The notes below the pieces were generated by a model. It did not search any database, was not told where the DNA came from, and saw only the letters and a list, made by a program, of their open reading frames with translations. A DNA stretch of 55,755 nucleotides. Source: an uncultured Methylococcaceae bacterium. Its GTDB lineage: Bacteria; Pseudomonadota; Gammaproteobacteria; Methylococcales; Methylomonadaceae. Numbering within the stretch: position 1 is the stretch's first letter; each line of letters begins with the position of its first letter. The position numbers and the translations under genes are program-made. Positions 18,139 through 27,236 of this stretch are shown here, in pieces. The stretch is from the NCBI GenBank assembly GCA_903927955.1, contig CAIYOW010000137.1, positions 1 to 55,755 on the forward strand. The letters run 5' to 3'.

Positions 18139-19107
18139 TCAATCCCGGTCACTTAAATCCTGTGCGGCAACTGCACCGGCGGCAATGGCGCTGACCACCG
18201 AAGGGTGCAGTGCATCCGCTACATCGCCAATGGCGTAAACATCTGCCAGTGATGACTGATAGACGGCATTAGTCTTAATATAACTGCCTTCTTTGGCGAT
18301 GCTTGCCAAGGCGACAAAGTTATTTAGAAACCCAGTATTGGCGGCAAAGCCTAAACGACCAAACAGTTGATCAATAATAAGGCACTGGCCATTAGTTAGG
18401 GAGAGGGTTATGGCGTTTTCTGTGGCGGCAAAAGCGGCGATTTGCACACCGCCATGTTCACTGATGCGGCCTTCGGCGATCAGGGCTTGCACTTGACTGC
18501 GGATGGCAGGGCGCGCCTTGGCTGAGTGGCGGATCAGCAAATGTACTGTTGCGCCCGCTAAAGCGGCATCTTTAGCGGTGAAGTGTGCATTATCGCCACC
18601 ACCAATAACCGCTATTGTTTTGCCTGCCAATAGCCCTAGTTTTGGTAAATGATCCAGAGGGTGAAATGACACATTGGGGCTAGGATAAAGTGCCGCAAAA
18701 CCCGGCGTGTTGGCAAAAACTTCCGCCCCGACAGCCCGTACCCCAGAGGCAACCACTAAAGCCCTGACTTTCAGGTTAGATTGCTTTCCGTCACAGCGGA
18801 CGGTCAGTTCAAAGCCATTGGCTATGCGGAACACATCAAGCAATTGCGCTTGGTAAAGGCAGTCCACATCCAGTTGGCTGATATGCGCCGCATAAAGTTC
18901 GGCAAGTTCCGCGCTGGTTTGTTGCGGATGCCCCAACACCCAGCGGTTAAGCCGCTGCATGCCGTGTAACCGACCACCTAAATAGGCGTTTTTTTCAATG
19001 ATAACAGGTTGATGACCCAGTTGCTTTAACCACAGTGCGCAGGACATGCCGGCCGCTCCGCCACCAATAATGCCAATCTTAGCTATAGGGTCAGCAGGGT
19101 TGTCCAT
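18139..19107 (-). CDS. FAD-dependent NAD(P) oxidoreductase (thioredoxin reductase-like fold)
   Basis: 322 residues. It has an N-terminal FAD-binding Rossmann motif (GIIGGGAAGMSCALWLKQLG, then EK and GGRL), a second dinucleotide motif (IAVIGGGDNAHFTAKDAAL), and the C-terminal FAD signature VYAIGDVAD. The layout is that of thioredoxin reductase-like flavoproteins, but the redox-active CxxC expected in thioredoxin reductase is absent, so it is more likely a ferredoxin-NADP reductase-like or other electron-transfer enzyme. It overlaps or abuts the ELM1-like gene downstream. The partner is unknown. Confidence 0.75.
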   Translation of the reverse strand: MDNPADPIAKIGIIGGGAAGMSCALWLKQLGHQPVIIEKNAYLGGRLHGMQRLNRWVLGHPQQTSAELAELYAAHISQLDVDCLYQAQLLDVFRIANGFELTVRCDGKQSNLKVRALVVASGVRAVGAEVFANTPGFAALYPSPNVSFHPLDHLPKLGLLAGKTIAVIGGGDNAHFTAKDAALAGATVHLLIRHSAKARPAIRSQVQALIAEGRISEHGGVQIAAFAATENAITLSLTNGQCLIIDQLFGRLGFAANTGFLNNFVALASIAKEGSYIKTNAVYQSSLADVYAIGDVADALHPSVVSAIAAGAVAAQDLSDRD

Positions 19108-19271
19108 GGCATAAAAAGGGAAGTTGGACGAGATAAAAGGTTATTGCGCCGATGCGGCACTTGTTTGCTAATAGGTTACCTAGCAGCAAGGTTAATTTAC
19201 CTTAAAATGGAAACTAAGCAAGCGCAACAGCAAATAACGCCGGATATGCAGGGTATAATTGAGATATTGGG

Positions 19272-19793
19272 TTAGGGCAGCTGCGAGCCGGTGTCAGTAG
19301 CAAAATTGAAGGCTATCCGTTTTTGCCGGATTCCTGCTTTTGGCAGAGCTTCCCATAATTCAGCGTAGGTTTTTTGTAACTGCGGGTGTATCAACAACGG
19401 GGCAATTTCTGCCAAGGGTTCTAGCACAAAAGCATAACGGGTAATATCAGTTCGCGGTATTTGCAAACTGCCGTCATCAATGATGACATCGCCATACAGC
19501 AACAAGTCCAAGTCCAAGGTGCGGGCGGAAAATTTTTGGCTATCCGCACTGCGCCCAAAGGCAAATTCCATTTGCCGCAAATACCCTGCGACCGTTTTCG
19601 CGTCTTGTGTATCGGTGAAGCCTACCACCAAATTATAGAAAGGCGCACCAGCAAATCCCACCGCTTCTGCTTCATAAACACTGGACACCAGCAACTTGCC
19701 AAAGCGCTGCCGTAAAGCCTCTAAGCTTCCTGTGATATGCTTATCCCGTTCAATATTGCTGCCGATGCCGATAAAGCCTTGTGTTACAGCCAT
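19272..19793 (-). CDS. folK: 2-amino-4-hydroxy-6-hydroxymethyldihydropteridine diphosphokinase
   Basis: About 173 residues. GFIGIGSNIERDKHI at the N-terminus and RTLDLDLLLYGD in the C-terminal half are the HPPK signatures, the latter carrying the metal-binding aspartates. The enzyme adds pyrophosphate from ATP to the pterin in folate synthesis. The ATG at 19793 is chosen because the GFIGIGSN strand then falls at the normal position and it begins 5 bases after the folB stop; the longer frame would run into folB. It forms an operon with folB. Confidence 0.93.
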   Translation of the reverse strand: MAVTQGFIGIGSNIERDKHITGSLEALRQRFGKLLVSSVYEAEAVGFAGAPFYNLVVGFTDTQDAKTVAGYLRQMEFAFGRSADSQKFSARTLDLDLLLYGDVIIDDGSLQIPRTDITRYAFVLEPLAEIAPLLIHPQLQKTYAELWEALPKAGIRQKRIAFNFATDTGSQLP

Positions 19794-19797
19794 GCTA

Positions 19798-20154
19798 TTA
19801 CGGCTTATTGCCGCGTTCAATACGGATGCCCACATCAATGCCTGTGCCGATGGCGCCTTTCTTGTTGAGGGTGATTTTTACCCAAGGCACATTAAATTCG
19901 CTACGGATCAGCTCAGCGATTTCAACAATCAGACGCTCCACCAACAAGCATTCGCTGGCCTTGACAAAATTTATAATACGGTCGGAGACCGTTTTGTAAT
20001 CAAGGGTGAACTGTATATCATCGGTAGCAGCGGCTTGTTGTATGTCAAAAGCCATTTCCACATCTAAGATAATAGTTTGCCGTTGCTGCCGTTCCCATTC
20101 ATAAATGCCGATGAGGGTGTCAATTTCGAGGCCGCCAAAAAAAATAATGTCCAT
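19798..20154 (-). CDS. folB: Dihydroneopterin aldolase
   Basis: 118 residues, the usual length. It begins MDIIFFGGLEIDTLIGIYEWER, where the conserved glutamate of E-W-E-R and the I-G-x-Y/E pattern mark the FolB family; VERLIVEIAELI and VKITLNKKGAI are the conserved C-terminal parts. It cleaves dihydroneopterin to the pterin substrate of FolK. It lies immediately upstream of folK on the minus strand. Confidence 0.93.
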   Translation of the reverse strand: MDIIFFGGLEIDTLIGIYEWERQQRQTIILDVEMAFDIQQAAATDDIQFTLDYKTVSDRIINFVKASECLLVERLIVEIAELIRSEFNVPWVKITLNKKGAIGTGIDVGIRIERGNKP

Positions 20155-20245
20155 TGCTTGTGTGTTGGTTTGAGTTGGATTTTAGCCACTATACTTTAGT
20201 TTGTGATGGTCTTTCTACGAAATCCTAGAATACCTGATTTGCCGG

Positions 20246-20869
20246 TCAATCCTGCTCATTTTTAGGTTGGAACAAAAAATGCGCCATTTTTTCTGCCTTG
20301 GTTTTAAGGTACGCCACATTGCTGTCGTGAGCGACAACTTCAATGGCGATACGCCCCGTCACAGTAACACCCAATTGCTTTAAGCCTTCAATTTTTTCAG
20401 GGTTATTGGTGATCAGCTGCACCGATCTGACTTGCAAATCTTCCAGCATTAAGGCGGCGATAGTGTATTCCCGTTCATCTGCCTGATAGCCCAAATGCAG
20501 GTTGGCATCAACGGTGTCCATGCCCTTGTCTTGCAGATTATAAGCTTGCAGTTTTTTTAACAGGCCAATGCCACGCCCTTCTTGGCGCAAATAAATTAAA
20601 ATCCCTTTCCCAGCCTTGGCTATCATTTGCAAAGCCATGTCCAGTTGTTCGCCACAATCGCAACGTCGTGAACCCAGTACATCACCGGTAAAACATTCCG
20701 AGTGGATACGCACAGGCACATTATCCTGATGTGCCACATCGCCTTTTACCAAGGCGATATGTTCTTTCGCATCCACACTATTGCTGTAATAATGCAAGAT
20801 AAATTCACCGTGTTCGGTGGGGATGGGGGTTTGTACCAAGTCTTCTAAGTGGGGTTTCACGTACTTCAA
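20246..20869 (-). CDS. ribA: GTP cyclohydrolase II
   Basis: 207 residues, the length of stand-alone RibA. The zinc-binding cysteines are in CFTGDVLGSRRCDCG and the catalytic region is YLRQEGRGIGLLKKL, followed by TVDANLHLGY. It converts GTP to the first riboflavin intermediate, releasing formate and pyrophosphate. It is a single-function RibA with no fused RibB domain. About 90 bases separate it from folB downstream. Confidence 0.95.
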   Translation of the reverse strand: MKYVKPHLEDLVQTPIPTEHGEFILHYYSNSVDAKEHIALVKGDVAHQDNVPVRIHSECFTGDVLGSRRCDCGEQLDMALQMIAKAGKGILIYLRQEGRGIGLLKKLQAYNLQDKGMDTVDANLHLGYQADEREYTIAALMLEDLQVRSVQLITNNPEKIEGLKQLGVTVTGRIAIEVVAHDSNVAYLKTKAEKMAHFLFQPKNEQD

Positions 20870-21137
20870 TAACCGATTAAAAAATTCTCGTTATTCTACC
20901 CAATTCATCAGGCACTGCGGAAAAACTTTACGCACAAGGCTGGCGATTAAGCCTCTTAGCCAGTAAAACAGGCCGGTTGGCCGGAACCTAAACCGATAAA
21001 ATCAGTACACGCCCATCGGCGTTGAAAATTTTGGGTGGTTAGGCGAGATTTTTTCCTTCACGGCTAAAATCAACATCTGTTTGCCCTCGCTTTCTGTTAA
21101 TATAACGCCATTTAAATCATTTTCTTGGGGCAGTGCT

Positions 21138-21734
21138 ATGTTAAGAAAATTGGCTATTATGATTATTTCTCTTTTGCCCCTACCAAGTTTTGCCCAATCC
21201 GAAATTGTGGTGTTGGGTGACAGCATCAGTGCCGCTTATGGTGCCGAAGGCTGGGTCGCCTTATTGCAAAACCGTCTCGCATTGACGGGCAGCACTTATC
21301 GCCTGCGTAATGAAAGCGTCAACGGTGAAACCAGTGCTGGGGGGTTGGCAAAGCTTGGGGTTATTTTGGCTATCCGTAAACCCGCTTGGGTATTGATCGA
21401 GCTAGGTGTCAACGATGGTCTGCGCGGCCTTTCCGTTGATGCACTAAAAGATAATCTCACCAAAATGATCGGGCGCACCCGCAAAACAGGTGCCAACGTG
21501 ATGCTTTTAGGGATGAAAGTGCCTGCCCGGTATGGCAAACATTATGTTGACCAGTTCTATCAGGTTTACCCGCAGCTTTCGCAACAACTGGATGTGCCGT
21601 TACTGCCCTATATCCTTGAAGATATCGCCGATAATCCGCAGCTGATGCAAGTGGATGGCTTGCATCCCAATGCCAAGGCACAGGCTTTTATCGCCGACAA
21701 AATTGAAACAGCGCTTTTTCCTTTACTTAAATAA
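21138..21734 (+). CDS. TesA-like SGNH hydrolase (arylesterase/lysophospholipase)
   Basis: About 198 residues beginning MLRKLAIMIISLLPLPSFAQ, a signal peptide, so it acts in the periplasm. The SGNH blocks are in place: GDSISAAYG (catalytic Ser), the block II/III region ending in LGVNDGLRGL, and DGLHPNAKAQ with the catalytic Asp and His. The family hydrolyses thioesters, lysophospholipids or aryl esters. The longer in-frame TTG start at 21081 would put extra residues before the signal peptide and is rejected. The GlcG-like gene follows after 16 bases. Confidence 0.87.
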   Translation: MLRKLAIMIISLLPLPSFAQSEIVVLGDSISAAYGAEGWVALLQNRLALTGSTYRLRNESVNGETSAGGLAKLGVILAIRKPAWVLIELGVNDGLRGLSVDALKDNLTKMIGRTRKTGANVMLLGMKVPARYGKHYVDQFYQVYPQLSQQLDVPLLPYILEDIADNPQLMQVDGLHPNAKAQAFIADKIETALFPLLK

Positions 21735-21750
21735 CAGGGAACTTACTAAT

Positions 21751-22179
21751 ATGACAGCATTAACACTTACACAAGCCAACCATATCATCAACACCGCCAT
21801 CCATGTTGCCAGAGAGCTGAACATGTCTCCCATAACCGTTGTCGTATTGGACAATGCCGGTCATCTTAAGGCATTGCAACGCGAAGACGGTGCCAGCATG
21901 ATCCGCCAAAAAATTGCTACGGCAAAAGCTTGGGGGGCGGTCAACATGGGTGTTTCATCACGCAGCTTAGCGGCGGTTGCCGAACAGCGCCCTGATTTTA
22001 TGAATGCACTAATTGATGTTTCCGAGGGCAAGATCATGCCTGTGCCAGGTGGTGTGCTGATCCGTGATAAAGATAACAACTTGATTGGAGCAGTGGGTAT
22101 CAGCGGCGATAAATCTGATCAGGACGAACGTTGTGCCATTGCCGGTATTGAAGCGGTCGGCTATTTTGCCAGTGTTTGA
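21751..22179 (+). CDS. GlcG/HbpS family protein (heme-binding-like fold)
   Basis: 142 residues, the usual size. Diagnostic features include PITVVVLDNAGHLKALQRED, KIATAKAWGAVNMG, and VPGGVLIRDKDNNLIGAVGISGD followed by DERCAIAGIEA. Family members include GlcG of the glycolate locus and the heme-binding HbpS; the function of most is unknown. The ATG at 21751 has GGGA upstream at good distance. It appears co-transcribed with the esterase gene, but no functional link is clear. Confidence 0.85.
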   Translation: MTALTLTQANHIINTAIHVARELNMSPITVVVLDNAGHLKALQREDGASMIRQKIATAKAWGAVNMGVSSRSLAAVAEQRPDFMNALIDVSEGKIMPVPGGVLIRDKDNNLIGAVGISGDKSDQDERCAIAGIEAVGYFASV

Positions 22180-22254
22180 TCTTTTGATGGCGCAAGGTGG
22201 CAAACGGAATATGATCTGACGGTTATTCGGTTTTAACCTCGTTAAACGTAGCTT

Positions 22255-22734
22255 ATGACTAACCACATTATTGGGCATCATGTTAGCTGCACATTATTGG
22301 TGTTGTTGCTAGTGGCTGGTTGTGCCTCAGCTCCGCCATTGCCCAGTAGGTCGGCACAAACAGCAGTGGTCAATTATGCCTTGAGCTTGGATGGCGCACC
22401 CTACCGCTATGGTAAGGCCAGCCCTGAAGAAGGCTTTGATTGCAGTGGTTTTGTCCGATATGTCTATCAGCATCAGGGCATCGTTTTACCTAGGACGGCT
22501 AGGGCAATGGCAGAGGCTTTACCGCAAATTCCCAGTGACACTATACTGGCGGGTGATTTATTGTTTTTTGATATTGGCGGTCATCCTTATTCACATGTTG
22601 GCATTTATGTTGACCAAGGCAAGTTTATCCACGCACCTAGCCGTCATGCAGGCAAGGTGATGGTGTCCAGGCTGACCGACCACTATTGGCAGCGTTGTTA
22701 CAGCGGTGTGCGCCGTCCGCTAGCGCTGCGCTGA
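22255..22734 (+). CDS. NlpC/P60 family lipoprotein, cell wall peptidase
   Basis: 159 residues. A lipobox (LLVAGC) near residue 23 predicts a lipid-anchored protein. The NlpC/P60 domain shows the catalytic Cys in FDCSGFVRYVY, the His in SHVGIYV and the third residue in FIHAPS. Such enzymes cut peptide bonds in peptidoglycan stems (for example D-Glu-diaminopimelate) in the periplasm. Its size and domain match the Spr/MepS or NlpC type. It is separate from smc downstream. Confidence 0.9.
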   Translation: MTNHIIGHHVSCTLLVLLLVAGCASAPPLPSRSAQTAVVNYALSLDGAPYRYGKASPEEGFDCSGFVRYVYQHQGIVLPRTARAMAEALPQIPSDTILAGDLLFFDIGGHPYSHVGIYVDQGKFIHAPSRHAGKVMVSRLTDHYWQRCYSGVRRPLALR

Positions 22735-22833
22735 CTGCTCTTTTGTGAGTCTAACTGTTAAAATAGTCGAAATTACTGCTAATTTGGTTAATGATGACCG
22801 ATTTTGACCAAAATTTGGAAGCCCACTGTTGTA

Positions 22834-25800
22834 ATGAAGCTGGAAAAAATCAAACTCGCCGGATTCAAATCATTTGTTGATCCCACCAGCATCCCAATCA
22901 CCAGCAACCTGACCGCCATTGTTGGTCCCAACGGTTGTGGAAAATCCAATATTATTGATGCAGTCCGTTGGGTTATGGGTGAAAGCTCCGCCAAACACTT
23001 GCGCGGCGGCAGTATGGCCGATGTCATTTTTAACGGCTCGTCCGGACGCAAACCGGTCAGCGTTGCCTCGGTAGAGCTGGTTTTCAATAATGCCGAAGGC
23101 AAATTGGGCGGCGAATACGCCCAATACGACACCATTGCCATCAAACGCCAAGTCAGCCGCGATGGACAATCGTTGTTTATGCTCAATGGCTCGCGCTGCC
23201 GCCGCAAAGACATCACCGATTTATTTTTGGGTACTGGGCTAGGTTCCCGTAGTTATGCCATTATCGAACAAGGCACCATCTCGCGCATGGTCGAAGCCAA
23301 GCCCGATGATTTGCGCATGCACATTGAAGAAGCGGCGGGCATTTCCAAATATAAGGAACGGCGGCAAGAAACCGAAACCCGGATGAAGCACACCCGTGAA
23401 AATCTGGAACGCTTGGAAGATTTGCGCGAAGAAGTGGGGAAGCAACTTAAACACCTGCAAAAACAGGCCGAAAAAGCCGAAAAATACACCCAACTCAAAC
23501 AGCAAGAACGGCAATTCAGGCTTGAGTTGCTGGCAATGCGCTGGCAGGCACATCAACAAATTGCTGCACAATTGGACAATAAACTGCAGCAAGTTGCCAA
23601 CGAACATAACCGATTGTTCATCTTGCAACGGGAGTTAGAAAGTACACTGACTGAGCAACGCACGGGGCATAAGCGCCAGCAGCAACAGCTTGATGCTTGT
23701 CAAGGCGATTATTACAGCCTGGCTGCCGAAGTTAGCCACTTAGAGCAGGCTATCCAGCATAACGAAGCCAGCCACCACGAGACCACACAGGAGATCAGCC
23801 GAACCCGCGAACACTTGGCGCAATTGCACAGCGACTGGGCAGCGGACAACGACGCACTGGCGATCATAAGCGGACAATGGCAGGAAGCCGAAGCCGGCTT
23901 GGAAATGGCTGAACAACAGTTTGACGACGCTGAACAGCAGCAACAGCACAGCCAGCAGCAACGCCAACAATGGCAACAGCAATGGGAAGCGTACCGCAAC
24001 GAACACGCCCAATACAAAGAACAAGCCGAGGTGCAGCGGGTTAAGACCGTGCAATTGGAAAACCAAAACCGGCAATTACAGATACGTATTGACAAACTCC
24101 GTAGCGAGCAGCGCGAACTGTCCGCCGTTGAGTTGCAAGACGAATTGGAAGCCTTGTCGGTCAGTATCGGGCTGATTGAGCAAGAACGGGCGGAAGTGCA
24201 GGAGCAATTGCAACAGACCCAACAATACAGCCAAGATTTACGCCAACAGATCAAGCAATTGCAACAGCACCTGCACGACCAACGTAGCGAATTGCAAGTG
24301 CTGCAAGGCAAAACCACCTCGCTGGAGCTGCTTCAGCAACATGCTATGGGCAAAGACAACCAAGCCTTGGCGGCTTGGCTGGCGGCAGTGGGTCTAGGCA
24401 GTGCGACTCGTTTGGCGGAATGCTTGGCGGTGCAGCAGGGGTGGGAACTGGCAGTGGAAACGGTGCTGGGTACACACCTAGAAGCCGTTTGTCTGGATGA
24501 TGCAACCACGGCGCTAGCTGAATTGGACGGACTCATCGGGCAATCAGTCTCGTTGATTGAAAACAAATCTGCCGCCACTCCGTGCCTACCCGCGCCGTGG
24601 CAACGCTTGCTCGAAAAAGTCAGTGCGCCTTTGTTGGATTTATACCCATTGCTGGCGGATGTTTTTATTGCCGCCGACCGCCACACAGCACGGCTAATGG
24701 TAGGGCAATTGGCCGCGCATCAATCCGTCATAACGCCAGAAGGTGTTTGGTTTGGGGTAAACTGGGTCAAAATCATCCGCGCCAAAGACAGCAAATCTGG
24801 ACTATTGCAGCGCGAACAAGCATTGCGCCAACTTAAGCAGCACCAGCAAGCACTGCAATTAGCAACTTTAGATTGCGAAGTCCAGCTTGAGGACAGCGAA
24901 GCCAGCCTGAAAGCAGCCGAAGCCCTACGCGAAACCTTACGACAGCAAGACAACCACTTAGGGCGCGAAGTGGCACAAAACAACGCCCAATACAGCGCCC
25001 AATCGGCACGTTTGGAACAACAACAAAAACGGCTACGACAAATTGGCGAAGAAATGGCTGATATTAGCGAAGAGCTGGCTGAAAATGTCGCCATTATGGC
25101 GGAATCCCGAGGCTTGCATGAAGAAGCCGAAGCCATCTTGGAAGGGCAAGAACAGCAGCGGGACAGCCTGGAAGCCTTAAACCACCAATTACAGGGGCAA
25201 CAGCAACAAGTTGAGCAGCGGCTTAGCGAGGCCAGACAACAAGTCTATGCCATCAAAGCCCAGCTGGACAGCTTAAAAACAGCGGAATTGGCCACCCAAA
25301 AACAGCTAGCCCGTAGCCAAAGCCAGCAGCAACAAGCCGCTGACCGTATTGCCGAACTGCATAATAAACTGCAACAAACCTCCGCGCCGCTAGACGATGA
25401 AAAACAGCTATTAGTGCAGCTAAAACAAGACAAAGAGACATTAGAGGCAAGGCTCAAACAACAGCGCCATTTGCAAGATGCGATTGAAGCGGACATTAGC
25501 CAGCTTTCCGAGCAACAAATCCGCACCCAAAGGGATTTGGAAACGCAAAAAGAAGCCTTGGACCAATTACGTTACGAACTGCAAGAAAGCCGCGTCAGGC
25601 AGCAAGCCGTCAACGAACAACTAAAAGAAATAGATGCCGATGCACGGCAAATCTTGCAAGACTTGCCCGAACAGGCCGAAGAACCGCTATGGCGGCACAA
25701 AGCCGATGACTTGGCACAACAAATTGACCGTTTGGGTACGATCAACCTAACTGCTATTGAAGAATACCGCGCCCAGGCAGAACGTATGGATTTCTTGAAC

Positions 25801-26346
25801 GAACAACAGGCCGATTTGCTGGAAGCACTGACAACCTTAGACCAGGCCATCAGCAAAATAGACAAAGAAAGCAGGCAGCGCTTTAAAGAAACGTTCGATA
25901 AAATAAATAGCGGGTTGCAGGAAAAATTTCCGAAATTGTTCGGTGGCGGGCAAGCCTATTTGGAATTGACCGAGCAAAACTTACTCGAATCAGGCGTGAC
26001 CATTATCGCCAGGCCACCCGGCAAGCGTAACAGCTCCATTCATTTGTTGTCCGGTGGAGAGAAAGCACTGACCGCAGTGGCTTTGGTGTTTTCAATCTTT
26101 GAACTGAACCCCGCGCCGTTCTGCTTGTTGGACGAAGTGGACGCACCGCTTGACGATGCCAATGTCGGCCGGTTTTCAAAGATGGTTGAAGAAATGTCAT
26201 CAACCGTACAGTTTTTATATATTTCACATAACAAGGTTACAATGGAAATCGCAAAGCAGTTGGCAGGCGTGACAATGAAAGAACCGGGCGTATCTCGGAT
26301 GGTCGCAGTTGATCTTGATGAAGCAGTCAGTTTGGCGGAAATATAA
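22834..26346 (+). CDS. smc: Chromosome segregation protein SMC
   Basis: About 1170 residues. It starts MKLEKIKLAGFKSFVDPT with Walker A GPNGCGKSN, followed by a long glutamine-rich coiled coil, a hinge in the middle (around residues 500-660), a second coil, and the C-terminal head with LLSGGEKALTA and Walker B CLLDEVDAPLDDAN. It organises and segregates the chromosome, usually with ScpA/ScpB, which are not in this window. The ATG at 22834 gives the canonical N-terminus; a TTG at 22804 is in frame but unlikely. The zipA start follows the stop with no gap. Confidence 0.96.
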   Translation: MKLEKIKLAGFKSFVDPTSIPITSNLTAIVGPNGCGKSNIIDAVRWVMGESSAKHLRGGSMADVIFNGSSGRKPVSVASVELVFNNAEGKLGGEYAQYDTIAIKRQVSRDGQSLFMLNGSRCRRKDITDLFLGTGLGSRSYAIIEQGTISRMVEAKPDDLRMHIEEAAGISKYKERRQETETRMKHTRENLERLEDLREEVGKQLKHLQKQAEKAEKYTQLKQQERQFRLELLAMRWQAHQQIAAQLDNKLQQVANEHNRLFILQRELESTLTEQRTGHKRQQQQLDACQGDYYSLAAEVSHLEQAIQHNEASHHETTQEISRTREHLAQLHSDWAADNDALAIISGQWQEAEAGLEMAEQQFDDAEQQQQHSQQQRQQWQQQWEAYRNEHAQYKEQAEVQRVKTVQLENQNRQLQIRIDKLRSEQRELSAVELQDELEALSVSIGLIEQERAEVQEQLQQTQQYSQDLRQQIKQLQQHLHDQRSELQVLQGKTTSLELLQQHAMGKDNQALAAWLAAVGLGSATRLAECLAVQQGWELAVETVLGTHLEAVCLDDATTALAELDGLIGQSVSLIENKSAATPCLPAPWQRLLEKVSAPLLDLYPLLADVFIAADRHTARLMVGQLAAHQSVITPEGVWFGVNWVKIIRAKDSKSGLLQREQALRQLKQHQQALQLATLDCEVQLEDSEASLKAAEALRETLRQQDNHLGREVAQNNAQYSAQSARLEQQQKRLRQIGEEMADISEELAENVAIMAESRGLHEEAEAILEGQEQQRDSLEALNHQLQGQQQQVEQRLSEARQQVYAIKAQLDSLKTAELATQKQLARSQSQQQQAADRIAELHNKLQQTSAPLDDEKQLLVQLKQDKETLEARLKQQRHLQDAIEADISQLSEQQIRTQRDLETQKEALDQLRYELQESRVRQQAVNEQLKEIDADARQILQDLPEQAEEPLWRHKADDLAQQIDRLGTINLTAIEEYRAQAERMDFLNEQQADLLEALTTLDQAISKIDKESRQRFKETFDKINSGLQEKFPKLFGGGQAYLELTEQNLLESGVTIIARPPGKRNSSIHLLSGGEKALTAVALVFSIFELNPAPFCLLDEVDAPLDDANVGRFSKMVEEMSSTVQFLYISHNKVTMEIAKQLAGVTMKEPGVSRMVAVDLDEAVSLAEI

Positions 26347-27075
26347 ATGGATAAAGAATTATTGAGGGGCATTATTATTGCAATCGGCCTATTGGTGATT
26401 TTAGGCATCGTGTTGTGGAGCTACCTAAAAAAACGCAATGCAGAATCGGCAGAAGGTTCGCTGCCAGCGCGTGGACTTAATGACAAAAACCGAGCGCATG
26501 GGCAAGCTAAAAAAACCACAGAGCTGCAAAATGGCCTAGAAGATTATGGTGTTGTGCCAGAAAAAGCAGCCACCTTTGATGAGCCGATAAGTCCGCTCGA
26601 GCCGGTCGCCCCACCATCGACCGAAGAAAATATCAGTTATGCCGATGATGAAAATGACACCGCCCCACGCTTTGTCGTGCCTGACATCATCCAATTCAGG
26701 CTTAATGCCAAACCCGGTCAAAATTTTAATGGCCTAGATTTGGTCAACGCCTTTAATATCGTCCAGATGGTATATGGCAGCCTGAAAATTTATGAACGCT
26801 TGGATGCCAACCGTTTGGTTGACTTTGGTGTCGCCAGCATGACCAAGCCCGGCATCTTCCCTGACCCTAGTGACGACAGCGGTCTCGAATCATACACCTG
26901 CTCCGGACTGGTGTTTTTTATGCAGCCCAATGTGCTGGACAACCCGCAAGCCGTATTTGATGACTTTACCGAGACCTTGCAGGTGTTGGCGGTGGAACTG
27001 GATGGCGACATGCTCGACCATGAAAACAACCCGTTAACGGAAGAAACTATTAGGTTGTTTAGGCAGAGTCTGTAG
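26347..27075 (+). CDS. zipA: Cell division protein ZipA
   Basis: 242 residues. An N-terminal membrane anchor (ELLRGIIIAIGLLVILGIVLW) is followed by a basic, then proline-rich linker and a C-terminal FtsZ-binding domain (FNGLDLVNAFNIVQMVYG ... SGLVFFMQPNVLDNP ... DDFTETLQVLAVELDG). ZipA anchors the FtsZ ring to the inner membrane. It is directly coupled to smc. The ligA gene often found next in gammaproteobacteria is absent here. Confidence 0.92.
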   Translation: MDKELLRGIIIAIGLLVILGIVLWSYLKKRNAESAEGSLPARGLNDKNRAHGQAKKTTELQNGLEDYGVVPEKAATFDEPISPLEPVAPPSTEENISYADDENDTAPRFVVPDIIQFRLNAKPGQNFNGLDLVNAFNIVQMVYGSLKIYERLDANRLVDFGVASMTKPGIFPDPSDDSGLESYTCSGLVFFMQPNVLDNPQAVFDDFTETLQVLAVELDGDMLDHENNPLTEETIRLFRQSL

Positions 27076-27236
27076 CGTCTAGTGCCGTTCGCTCATGATG
27101 AAATAGCGGCATCAGGGTAAAATATATCATGCAAGCATAGTTAAAGGCATTCGAATTATTAATCTAGCCTATCGGCCGTAATTGAATTTTATAATTACAA
27201 GCCAATAATCTAACGGAAACATGGCAGGGTGGACGG

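Noticed and set aside
21002-21226. Minus-strand 74-codon frame upstream of the esterase gene
   Set aside because: It overlaps the esterase signal peptide on the opposite strand and shows no recognisable motif.
22391-22660. 89-codon frame inside the NlpC/P60 gene
   Set aside because: It is a shadow of a gene with clear catalytic motifs in the other frame.
23712-25136. Cysteine- and serine-rich minus-strand frames inside smc
   Set aside because: They are artefacts of the CAG/CAA-rich coiled-coil codons read in reverse.
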